A DNA stretch of 64,000 nucleotides from Porticoccaceae bacterium (lineage in GTDB: Bacteria; Pseudomonadota; Gammaproteobacteria; Pseudomonadales; Porticoccaceae): positions 1 to 64,000 of the forward strand of contig CACETF010000004.1 of the NCBI GenBank assembly GCA_902562425.1, read 5' to 3'. Position numbers and translations under genes: made by a program. Numbering within the stretch: position 1 is the first letter of the stretch; the number at the start of each line of letters is the position of its first letter. Under the pieces are notes generated by a model that made no database searches, was not told where the DNA came from, and was given only the letters and a program-made list of their open reading frames with translations. This document shows positions 37,519 to 45,956 of the stretch, piece by piece.

Positions 37519-40500
37519 GTGCCTAATCAGGGAATTGTGTCTTACTCATCGCTAAACCGGGTTATGCGGTCACAGGCCCGAATACTGGCACTTTTAATAT
37601 TGACAGGTTTAGTCGCTAGGCCGCTCGGCGCGCAAGAAAACGTGGATCTTTCTGCTATTCAGTCGAAAGACTCACTTTCTGTAATAGAATCTATTGTGGT
37701 TACCGGCTCTCTTTTACCGAAAGGTGACTTTACCTCCAATGCACCTATTACCACTATTTCTTCGGAAATGTTTGAGATGTCTAATGCTACTAATGTCGAA
37801 ACTTTAATTAACTCAATGCCTCAGGTTGTCGGGGGAACTGATAGAACCTCTAATTTTGGATTCGGCCTCGCATCAGCTGAGTTGAGAGGTCTAGGCTCTC
37901 AGAGAACACTGGTATTACTGAATAGCAGGAGGTTTGTACCAAGCATTGCAGACGGCGGTACAGTCGACCTCAACTTCATCCCCGTAGGTCTGATAGACCG
38001 TGTTGAAGTTCTAACCGGTGGTGCGTCTGCGGCATATGGATCGGATGCTATGGCGGGAGTTATTAACTTTATTCTCAAAGAAAACATTGAAGGCTGGGAG
38101 GTGAATTTCGGGACTGAGGCTTCGTTTGACCAGCTAGATGCGGGAATCACAAATTTCAACATTACTAATGGCGGAAATTTTGCTTCTTACCGCGGGACTT
38201 ACATGGTTCATTTCGATGCAACTAATCGCTCAGTGGTCAAGTACTCAGACAGAGAGCTGACGGAATCACGGCTCCTGGACCGATATGACGAAAATGGTGC
38301 TGCGATTGGTTTCCGGAATCAGGATCTACAGGACGCATTCGGCGGCACACAATTTCCTGGAACGTCAGATACCGGTTTTTTTGATGCCAGGGTCTTTGGA
38401 CTTCTTGGCAGTCCGCTCGGGTCATTCGGTGAGGGGGGTATTATCCAGCCTCTAAATCCTGCTAATCTTCCTAATCTCAATACTGAAAATTCGTTACAAC
38501 AGGCTCAAAAACGTAACGCCCTCCTAGCAAACTTTACCTTCGATATGACCGATCAAATGAGCATTTATGGAGACCTTACTTGGAGCACAAGTGAGGTACC
38601 CGGTACTATGGGACCACCGGCTATAGGATGGCCATCCAGCCAGACCCCATTTTCGATTGACGGAAATCCCTTTATCAATTCCTCATTTCAATCGACGCTC
38701 GGCAGAGTCTTGGGAACTCGGTATGAACCCGTCTCTCAGGACCAACAACAAACTATTACATCATTACTTGCGAGTAACAACTTTTTTGAGCTTGCTGGAG
38801 CAATCAACAGTATTGCGGCCTCCGTTGGTCCATCGGCATTTCAAGAATTAAATCGATGCTTTTTGGGTCGGCCAGGCGACATTTCCTATTATGCAGGAAA
38901 TATAGCGAGCGGAGGTTTTCCAGTTCTGATTCAAGATGATAACCAAAACTGTATCGGTGATATTGGCTCTGCAGGATTCTACGAGTATAACATTCCGGGA
39001 TGGCTTGGTAGATGGATGTCGGAGATGGATAATACTTCTTGGACAAGTGACTATGAGGTCATGCAAATAGAGTTTGGGGTGGAAGGCAGCTTTTCTGATA
39101 GCTGGGGGTACGACTTTTATGTCCAAAGGGGAGAAGTTACCAGTGATGTTATCGTGACTCCGCTTATTAATAACGAAAAGCTTCAGAGAGCACTGATGGT
39201 ACGCGAAAATATGCCCGGGTCTGGTGTTGCTGAATGTATTCCTTCAACTATTGACAATTCACCATGTGTTCCGATGAATATTTTTGGAGCAGGTAACGTA
39301 TCTCCCGAAGCGGTCGCTTATATCTCTGAGGATGGAACTCAAACCAACACCAATACTCAGACCGTAATATTCGGCACAATTTCTGGAAACACAATGGGAT
39401 GGTTTGAGATGCCGTTGGATGCTGGCCCTATTGGGGCAGCAATTGGATTTGAGTACCTGAAAAATAGAACAGAGGGTACCCGAAATTCTATTATGGATCC
39501 CGGTGCTTTTAGCGGATGGCACAACGTCCCCGGTGTTGTTAATGCTCAGATTGATAGCACGTCATTCTTCTCTGAACTACTTGTGCCGCTCGCTAGCGGC
39601 CTGCCTGGGATAGATTTTCTTGAGCTTGAACTCGGATTTCGAGCATCAGACCACTCTCAAACAGGCAATTCTACAAGTTACAAAACAGCGGTCTCGTACT
39701 ACCCCACTGAAGATCTGCAAATAAGGGCATCTTTTAATGAAGCTTTCAGGTCACCGAGCATGGCCGAGCTTTTTGTACCTATTGTATACAGAGACGGAGT
39801 GAATGACCCCTGCGCTCGCTATTTTTGGAGGCCTGCACTGGCTCCTCAGTCCAAGTGTGAGGCAACTGGGGTACCGCCGGAAAATTTTGATACTCCGAGC
39901 ATCGCTGTATTTGATGTAGACAGAAACTTTGGCGGAAATCCCGATTTGGCTGAAGAAACTGCCGGCACTTTTTCTACAGGTTTTGTCTGGACTCCATACG
40001 ATATGGACGGCCTTTCGATCAGCGTCGATTATTTCGACATTGAGATTGAAAATTTTATAGACTTTAATCCATACAGGTACAGGATGCCTGGCACTGTAGG
40101 CTTTGTGGGAGAGTGCTATAACCCGCTTAATGACGTTGGTAGGATAGCTTTCGCCTGTAAAAATCTTACGCGAGACGCCTCTGGGCGACTCATAGAGGTG
40201 TTTACCGGTTATGATAATATCGGTACGCATAAATTATCTGGTTTTGATATCAATCTGAATTACCAATTCGATCTCTTTGACGGAATCGCAAACGTTGTTT
40301 ATGTAGGCACCAAGCTGCGAGAACGCTCGATAGATAGTCGGATTCTTAGCGCGGAAGAATCGAGCTGTCTTGGAACCTTTAATGATGACTGCGGTTTAAC
40401 CACACCTATTCCAGAATTCAAACATAGAATGACGGTAGACTGGTCTTATGATGCATGGACACATCAGATTGTTTGGAAGTACCTCTCTACTATCGAGGAC

Positions 40501-40749
40501 GGAGACGACGATATTGACTATGCCACCGAATCTACAGGCGGGTATTCCACGCTCGATGCCTCGTCGATTTATGACACCTACACGGGAATTCAATTCGTAA
40601 TTGGAGTTAAAAATCTTCTGGATAAGCAGGCACCAGTAATTGGAAGTAATATCCAGCTCAATAATGAAGTCGGGTCCACAAACACGTACCCATTACTCTA
40701 CGATGTGTTTGGAAGAACTATATTCGCTAAGATCAAGTTAGAATTTTAA
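37519..40749 (+). CDS. TonB-dependent outer-membrane receptor
   Basis: A 1076-residue outer-membrane importer. The signal peptide covers about 1-38 (hydrophobic core ILALLILTGLVA, cleavage near LGAQ). A TonB-box-like segment SIVVTG (about 57-62) is followed by the plug (about 70-190) with APITTISSEMF, LVLLNSRRF and EVLTGGASAAYGSDAMAGVINFIL. The rest is a 22-strand barrel ending in Phe (IFAKIKLEF). The start is a GTG with AAGGAG upstream. The large size and the plug wording resemble the marine receptor group for peptides, carbohydrates or siderophores; the cargo is unknown. Neighbouring genes are not transport genes. Confidence 0.93.
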   Translation: MPNQGIVSYSSLNRVMRSQARILALLILTGLVARPLGAQENVDLSAIQSKDSLSVIESIVVTGSLLPKGDFTSNAPITTISSEMFEMSNATNVETLINSMPQVVGGTDRTSNFGFGLASAELRGLGSQRTLVLLNSRRFVPSIADGGTVDLNFIPVGLIDRVEVLTGGASAAYGSDAMAGVINFILKENIEGWEVNFGTEASFDQLDAGITNFNITNGGNFASYRGTYMVHFDATNRSVVKYSDRELTESRLLDRYDENGAAIGFRNQDLQDAFGGTQFPGTSDTGFFDARVFGLLGSPLGSFGEGGIIQPLNPANLPNLNTENSLQQAQKRNALLANFTFDMTDQMSIYGDLTWSTSEVPGTMGPPAIGWPSSQTPFSIDGNPFINSSFQSTLGRVLGTRYEPVSQDQQQTITSLLASNNFFELAGAINSIAASVGPSAFQELNRCFLGRPGDISYYAGNIASGGFPVLIQDDNQNCIGDIGSAGFYEYNIPGWLGRWMSEMDNTSWTSDYEVMQIEFGVEGSFSDSWGYDFYVQRGEVTSDVIVTPLINNEKLQRALMVRENMPGSGVAECIPSTIDNSPCVPMNIFGAGNVSPEAVAYISEDGTQTNTNTQTVIFGTISGNTMGWFEMPLDAGPIGAAIGFEYLKNRTEGTRNSIMDPGAFSGWHNVPGVVNAQIDSTSFFSELLVPLASGLPGIDFLELELGFRASDHSQTGNSTSYKTAVSYYPTEDLQIRASFNEAFRSPSMAELFVPIVYRDGVNDPCARYFWRPALAPQSKCEATGVPPENFDTPSIAVFDVDRNFGGNPDLAEETAGTFSTGFVWTPYDMDGLSISVDYFDIEIENFIDFNPYRYRMPGTVGFVGECYNPLNDVGRIAFACKNLTRDASGRLIEVFTGYDNIGTHKLSGFDINLNYQFDLFDGIANVVYVGTKLRERSIDSRILSAEESSCLGTFNDDCGLTTPIPEFKHRMTVDWSYDAWTHQIVWKYLSTIEDGDDDIDYATESTGGYSTLDASSIYDTYTGIQFVIGVKNLLDKQAPVIGSNIQLNNEVGSTNTYPLLYDVFGRTIFAKIKLEF

Positions 40750-40777
40750 TCTCCATAGCTTTCGCGCCTTCGTTGAA

Positions 40778-41260
40778 CTACGTCCCTAGGCTCAGCGGGA
40801 ACGCTGTCCTATCGAGAGCTTTTCTCATTATAAAGGAGGAGGTCACACCACTAACACCTGTAATGCGAGTTATTTTTCCAAGGAGAAAATCGTGGTAACA
40901 GTCCATATTTGGTACAACCACTTTTAGTTGGTAGTCAGCGTCATGACCTGTGATCAGATAACATTCGAGGACCTCATCATACTGGGAAACGGTGCGTTCG
41001 AAATTATCGAACCGCTCCTGTGTGTGCTGATCCATCCGAATATGCAATATAGCTGTCAGATGTAAATTTATAGTCCGCTCATTCAGACGTACAACCCAAT
41101 CTCGAATAACGCCATGTTCCCGAAGACTTTTCACGCGTCGAGAACATGGTGCTGGTGTTAAACCAACTTTTTCGGCTAGCTCTTGATTCGATTGACTGCC
41201 ATCCTTTTGTAATTCCCTTAATATATGTAGATCATAACGATCAAGCTGAAAGCTGCTCAT
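40778..41260 (-). CDS. Lrp/AsnC-family transcription regulator
   Basis: A 160-residue regulator. The N-terminal helix-turn-helix reads YDLHILRELQKDGSQSNQELAEKVGLTPAPCSRRVKSLREHGVI (9-52) and the C-terminal RAM domain has YLITGHDADYQLKVVVP (about 101-117). The sequence LTPAPCSRRV is the classic Lrp recognition helix. These proteins sense amino acids and control their metabolism. It is divergent from leuA (178-base spacer with palindromic sites), so it may regulate leuA and itself. It is convergent with the TonB receptor (28 bases). Confidence 0.93.
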   Translation of the reverse strand: MSSFQLDRYDLHILRELQKDGSQSNQELAEKVGLTPAPCSRRVKSLREHGVIRDWVVRLNERTINLHLTAILHIRMDQHTQERFDNFERTVSQYDEVLECYLITGHDADYQLKVVVPNMDCYHDFLLGKITRITGVSGVTSSFIMRKALDRTAFPLSLGT

Positions 41261-41300
41261 ACCTACGTTTTTCCATAAAATTTAATATAAATCATTATAA

Positions 41301-41355
41301 CGCAATTATATTGCGCTTAAATCGTAATCTATGCAATATTTAACTTATAATTGCG
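41301..41355. promoter_or_regulatory. Candidate Lrp-type operator with repeated CGCAAT half-sites
   Basis: Between the divergent lrp-like gene and leuA there are a perfect palindrome CGCAAT-TAT-ATTGCG (41301-41315) and a second spaced pair TGCAAT ... ATTGCG (41332-41355). This makes four half-sites on both strands within 55 bases, centred roughly midway between the two start codons. A possible -10 TATACT lies just downstream at 41368-41373. A regulator dimer array of the Lrp kind is a natural reader. Identification is from pattern and position only. Confidence 0.6.
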
Positions 41356-41438
41356 TAAAAATTGTTTTATACTTGTAGATAATTAAAAACTCTAATTCTA
41401 ACGCTAAAATAGCAAGATGCGGAAAAAGGGAACTGGTT

Positions 41439-43103
41439 ATGTTTGATCACACAAAATATATTCCGTTTAAGCCAATTGCACTGCCAGATCGGTCATGGCC
41501 GGATCAGCAAATTCGTAAAGCTCCCTCCTGGTGTAGTGTCGACCTCCGCGATGGCAATCAAGCCCTCATCAATCCCATGGGCGTAGAGCAAAAAATGAAT
41601 ATGTTTGACCTCCTTGTCAAGATTGGATTTAAGGAAATTGAGATCGGCTTCCCCTCGGCATCGCAACCAGACTTCGATTTTGTGCGAAAACTTATTGAAG
41701 AGGAACGAATCCCTGCTGATGTGACCATTCAAGTTCTCACCCAAGCTAGGAAGGAGCTAATCGAGCGGACATATAAAGCTTTAAACGGTGCCTATCGAGC
41801 TATTGTTCATGTCTATAATTCAACATCAACCGTCCAACGTGATCAGGTCTTTGCATTACCGCCCGAGGGTATTATCAATATTGCCGCCCAAGGCGCCAAG
41901 TGGGTAAAAGAATATGCGATGCGCTACCCCAAAACTGACTGGATCTTTCAATATTCACCCGAGAGCTTCACAGGGACAGACAGCACTCATGCAATTGCTG
42001 TTTGTAATGCCGTACTTGATGAGTGGAGACCGGAGCTAGGGCAAAAAGTTATTCTAAACCTTCCTGCAACAGTTGAGATGTCTACGCCGAACGTCTTTGC
42101 GGACCAGATAGAATATTTTTGTCGAAATTTAACCAGGCGAGAGCATGTAATAATTAGTCTTCACACTCATAATGACCGTGGATGTGGTGTGGCAGCCGCT
42201 GAGTTAGGAGTATTAGCGGGTGCAGATCGCATAGAGGGAACACTTTTGGGTAATGGTGAGCGTACCGGTAATATGGATATAGTAACCATGGCAATGAATC
42301 TTTACTCGCAAGGTATCAATCCTCAGCTAAATCTTTCAAATATCGTTGAAATCATTGATGTGGTGGAAGACTGTACCAATATAGGCATCGCTCCACGCCA
42401 CCCTTGGGCAGGCGAGCTTGTTTATACGGCCTTCTCAGGGAGTCACCAGGATGCGATTCGAAAATCGATTCAGTATCACAAAGACCATGATCAATCATTC
42501 TGGAACGTAGCATACCTGCCAATTGATCCAAGGGATATTGGCAGGCGCTACGAGGCGGTAGTCCGGATTAATAGCCAGAGTGGCAAAGGTGGTGTTGCGC
42601 TCGTGCTCGAACGTGACTACAACATTGAACTGCCTAAGTGGATGCAAATTCAGCTCAGCAAAGTTGTTCAGGCTGAGGTTGAGAAAACCGGTCGAGAAAT
42701 TCCTTCAAAAGATATTAAAGCGCTTTATGAAAACTACTTTGTAAAGGTAGACGAAGAGTGGAACCTAAAATATTACCATCTGCAGCATAACCAACAACAG
42801 GTCGACGCCCAATTTTCGGTAGGTAACAAAAGCTTCAAGGGTCGAGGAGCCGGTGTGCTTGAGGCTCTCTGTAGTGCACTTAGCGATCGATTTAGGTGTG
42901 ATATACAGATCTTGCAGTTTGACCAACACGCAGTCGGCTCAGGTAGTGATGCCGAAGCGCAAAGCTCGATTAAAGTCAAAGTTGGTACTGAATCATTCTT
43001 CGCGTCTGCCACCTCTAGCGATTCGAGCGCTGCATCCTTGCAAGCACTATTAACTGCTTTTTCAAAGACACAAACAGCATCCTCAGTGCTTGGAGTCGCT
43101 TAA
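41439..43103 (+). CDS. leuA: 2-isopropylmalate synthase (long form)
   Basis: The first committed enzyme of leucine synthesis; condenses acetyl-CoA with 2-oxoisovalerate. It is 554 residues, the size of the long, fungal/actinobacterial-like LeuA type. The catalytic start DLRDGNQAL (35-43) and the metal motif HTHNDRGCGVAAAELGVLAGADRIEGTLLG (from about 245) are intact, followed by a C-terminal regulatory domain with SGKGGVALVLE and ALLTAFSK. The leucine-feedback domain is present. AAAGGGAAC precedes the ATG. Its stop overlaps that of the convergent dehydrogenase gene (43100). Confidence 0.95.
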   Translation: MFDHTKYIPFKPIALPDRSWPDQQIRKAPSWCSVDLRDGNQALINPMGVEQKMNMFDLLVKIGFKEIEIGFPSASQPDFDFVRKLIEEERIPADVTIQVLTQARKELIERTYKALNGAYRAIVHVYNSTSTVQRDQVFALPPEGIINIAAQGAKWVKEYAMRYPKTDWIFQYSPESFTGTDSTHAIAVCNAVLDEWRPELGQKVILNLPATVEMSTPNVFADQIEYFCRNLTRREHVIISLHTHNDRGCGVAAAELGVLAGADRIEGTLLGNGERTGNMDIVTMAMNLYSQGINPQLNLSNIVEIIDVVEDCTNIGIAPRHPWAGELVYTAFSGSHQDAIRKSIQYHKDHDQSFWNVAYLPIDPRDIGRRYEAVVRINSQSGKGGVALVLERDYNIELPKWMQIQLSKVVQAEVEKTGREIPSKDIKALYENYFVKVDEEWNLKYYHLQHNQQQVDAQFSVGNKSFKGRGAGVLEALCSALSDRFRCDIQILQFDQHAVGSGSDAEAQSSIKVKVGTESFFASATSSDSSAASLQALLTAFSKTQTASSVLGVA

Positions 43104-44476
43104 ATAACCCTCCCTCGATTCAGTATATTTCTTGGATCCAAAGCTTGCTTTAAGGTTCTCATGAGCGCGATCTCGGCGTCATTTCGTGATAAACTCAAGT
43201 AATTTTTTTTAAGAACTCCTACCCCGTGCTCCGCCGTGATTGCACCGCCGAACTTTCCGATAAGTTCCATTATATCTCTTTCAATGGCTCTACCATCCTC
43301 TACTCGATCTGAAAACACAACAGCATGCAGATTATTATCAGCAATGTGCCCAAAAAAAAGCGCGTCGATACCCTCATAATTGTCATCCAATTCCATTAAC
43401 AGTTCTTGTGAGAAATCTTCAATCAGATGTATCGGAAGGCTAATATCCTGATTTGAAACGACGCCTTTCAAATTTAGTAGTTCCCCAATCCCGTCTCGAA
43501 TACGCCAGAATTTTTGAGCATCTTGCTGTGATTTCGCCACGACCACATCCAGAAGAAAACCTGCCTCCATTTGGTGATAAAGTTGACTTTCGAACCATTC
43601 CGCTGACTCTTCAGCACGATTATCTTTATATTCCACTAGAAGATAGAATGGATGTTGGTGACCAAAAGGATCGTCCAACGAGGGGAGCACTTCTAAAACC
43701 CTTCGATAGTAAGCAGCCCACATTACTTCAAACCCGGTCAACCCTGCTCCAAGCCAACGTTTGAAGGCGTTAAGGACTTTTATTATTGATTGGTAGTCCT
43801 TAAGGGCACAGAGCGCGGTATGCGTTGCTTGATATTGAGGTTGAAGTTGCAACACCACGCGACTTATGATGCCCAACGTTCCCTCAGAGCCAATGAATAG
43901 TTGCTTGAGGTCATATCCAGAGTTATTTTTAACCAATTTGTTCATTGAATTAACGATCGTTCCATCTGCGAGGACGGCCTCTAGGCCGAGTACAAGCGAG
44001 CGAGCCATCCCATAACGAAGAACTTCCGTGCCGCCTGCATTTGTCGCAATATTACCACCTATGGAGCAAGAGCCCCGAGCCGCTAGATCTAAGGGTAGTA
44101 CTAGATTATGTCGCATGGCCGCTTCCTGAAGTACCTGGAGAGGCGTTCCTGCCAGCGCGGAGAGCGTCATTCCCACCGGATCGATTTCCTGAATACCACT
44201 CATCAATTCAAGGGAAATGGCGACCTCTCGACTCTGAGGCGTCGCCCCGCCCGCCAAGCCAGTCATCCCGCCTTGCACCACGACAGGCTGATTACGCGAG
44301 TTGCATATAGACAAGATTTTAGAAAGCTTTTCAGTGGAATTCGGCCTCAAAAGAAAATGAGGCGTCAGAGCCGGAGCAAGACTCCAATCCGCAAAGTGTC
44401 GCGCAGATATCTCACCAGCGAGAAGAACATTAGACCGTCCGAGTACCTGCGTAAACGCATTTCCTAGGTTATCCAA
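43100..44476 (-). CDS. FAD-linked 2-hydroxyacid dehydrogenase (D-2-hydroxyglutarate/D-lactate type)
   Basis: A 458-residue flavoprotein of the VAO/PCMH family with the GlcD/DLD2-like layout. The FAD-binding loop reads VVVQGGMTGLAGGA (65-78), with FIGSEGTLGIISRVVLQLQP (about 193-212). The C-terminal FAD-oxidase domain carries GHIADNNLHAVVFSD and TAEHGVGVLKKNYL, conserved in D-2-hydroxyglutarate, D-lactate and glycolate dehydrogenases (His and Glu/His metal ligands). The exact substrate is open. It lies beside a TauD-type dioxygenase on the same strand (60-base gap) and leuA on the other strand. Confidence 0.9.
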   Translation of the reverse strand: MDNLGNAFTQVLGRSNVLLAGEISARHFADWSLAPALTPHFLLRPNSTEKLSKILSICNSRNQPVVVQGGMTGLAGGATPQSREVAISLELMSGIQEIDPVGMTLSALAGTPLQVLQEAAMRHNLVLPLDLAARGSCSIGGNIATNAGGTEVLRYGMARSLVLGLEAVLADGTIVNSMNKLVKNNSGYDLKQLFIGSEGTLGIISRVVLQLQPQYQATHTALCALKDYQSIIKVLNAFKRWLGAGLTGFEVMWAAYYRRVLEVLPSLDDPFGHQHPFYLLVEYKDNRAEESAEWFESQLYHQMEAGFLLDVVVAKSQQDAQKFWRIRDGIGELLNLKGVVSNQDISLPIHLIEDFSQELLMELDDNYEGIDALFFGHIADNNLHAVVFSDRVEDGRAIERDIMELIGKFGGAITAEHGVGVLKKNYLSLSRNDAEIALMRTLKQALDPRNILNRGRVI

Positions 44477-44536
44477 TGAACTCTCGCCAAAAAATCTATC
44501 CCTCAGGTGCCGAATCTGCTGACTCTTATTGGAGCC

Positions 44537-45607
44537 CTACCATTTCCCATCGCGATGCTCAACACGATCGAAGGCGTCCCCTATTAACACGCCTAACTCT
44601 CGATGTTCACCAGCTTTGAGGTGAACTGCCGGCCGCCCGTGCGCGAATCGATAATTACATATGAGTGCAATATCCCCCACGCTCCACCTTATTGGTATTC
44701 CGTAACGATCATAAACATTCAAAAACTGTTGCTTTTCCGACTCAGTCAACTCGCTGTCATCTCCATAGGTGAGCTTCAAAGGTCGCTCATCCGGCGCGAG
44801 GTGCTGCACCATTGGCCAAGTATCAAACCATGTACTATCGTCGGCCATACTACTGTAGAGTAGATTTCTGTCTAACTCGGGGAAGTATTCAAATGCAGAA
44901 ATATAGTAGCGGGTCTTTAATAAGCCATTTTCTCCCCACTCCGCCAACAAACCGCGCTTTCTTGCCTCGGCAATAGCCTCATCAGGGTCCTCAGTCAGCA
45001 TGGATTGTTGCCAATGATTATAGACACCAATGTCCAGTTGATCTTTAAACTGGTCTTGGTCGGTAAGGTTTCGATGGTAACAAAGACCTTTTTCTTTTAG
45101 CTTCTGACCAAAAGGCGTCGCCAAAAGATCATTAGTGACCTGCACGTTATCGGATACAAATGTCTCTCCCCCCTCACTAGGCACTTTGTAAGCTAAGAAA
45201 CCGAGCATCTTTGTGCTAGACCCGATATAAGCCATCTCATGGTGGTAATGCAACCAAGCGTCGAGCGGGGCTCCTACTTCATACACATTTTTTTGTAAAC
45301 TCTTCCGAGGGTTCGCACCCCCTTCATACTTTCGAGTTGTCTTCAACACTTGAGTGGCTATCAAACGCATTGCCTCTAGATCAGTAAGCCCGGTATTAAT
45401 GATATGAACCAAACCAACGTGATTAAATACTTCGCTCATCCTTTTCTCCAGATCGACGCTCGGAGTTAGAGGGCTGATGCCGCTCCTGAACTCTTGTGCA
45501 TCAATCACAAACATTGATGGATCAATTGCTGGAGTCCCAGTCCACCACTTCGGTTCGGATATATTTTCAAGTGGCGCGTATGCCGCTTCATCAAACGCTG
45601 TTTCCAT
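44537..45607 (-). CDS. TauD/TfdA-family Fe(II)/2-oxoglutarate dioxygenase
   Basis: A 356-residue hydroxylase of the TauD/TfdA family (SyrP/clavaminate-synthase-like branch). The iron motif is in WLHYHHEMAYIG (118-129; His122 and Glu124), and the distal His and 2OG Arg lie in NYRFAHGRPAVHL near the end. I chose the ATG at 45607 (residues METAFDEAAYAPL), with GAGGG nine bases upstream, over an in-frame TTG at 45631. The substrate is unknown; relatives act on amino acids or short acids. It lies just upstream of the dehydrogenase gene on the same strand. Confidence 0.85.
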   Translation of the reverse strand: METAFDEAAYAPLENISEPKWWTGTPAIDPSMFVIDAQEFRSGISPLTPSVDLEKRMSEVFNHVGLVHIINTGLTDLEAMRLIATQVLKTTRKYEGGANPRKSLQKNVYEVGAPLDAWLHYHHEMAYIGSSTKMLGFLAYKVPSEGGETFVSDNVQVTNDLLATPFGQKLKEKGLCYHRNLTDQDQFKDQLDIGVYNHWQQSMLTEDPDEAIAEARKRGLLAEWGENGLLKTRYYISAFEYFPELDRNLLYSSMADDSTWFDTWPMVQHLAPDERPLKLTYGDDSELTESEKQQFLNVYDRYGIPIRWSVGDIALICNYRFAHGRPAVHLKAGEHRELGVLIGDAFDRVEHRDGKW

Positions 45608-45842
45608 GTTAAATGCCCTCATATCGTGCAATTTCGCGAAGTGTATCTACGAATTCGCTCCGCGACAACTATTTTTTTACCAAATCAAAGTTTACCTATA
45701 ATTAGCTCGGTAAAAAAGTCACAAAACCTAAAAAAACCCATGTAGATCAGATACGTAGTCGCTATTGATAAAGATCGCATAAAACATAAAAATTTAGTCA
45801 TATAAACTGACTTTTTGTGCAATTTTTGTGAGGACCCTTACT

Positions 45843-45956
45843 ATGATTCAAGCTAGATTAATTTTTTTGGAAAAGGAGATAAAATATAGTTCAACGATTG
45901 CTATTTTTGTTGATAATAGAGTTACCAAGACGACACACATGCGGAAATTAAGATGA
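45843..45956 (+). CDS. Short 37-residue leader ORF coupled to the molybdoenzyme gene
   Basis: An ATG at 45843 with GAGG nine bases upstream opens a 37-codon frame (MIQARLIFLEKEIKYSS...). Its TGA stop at 45954-45956 overlaps the ATG of the molybdoenzyme gene (45953) by four bases (ATGA). The molybdoenzyme start has only GGAAA near it, so reading of the short frame could deliver ribosomes to it. The peptide shows no recognisable domain. It may be a small protein of its own or a leader only. Confidence 0.5.
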   Translation: MIQARLIFLEKEIKYSSTIAIFVDNRVTKTTHMRKLR

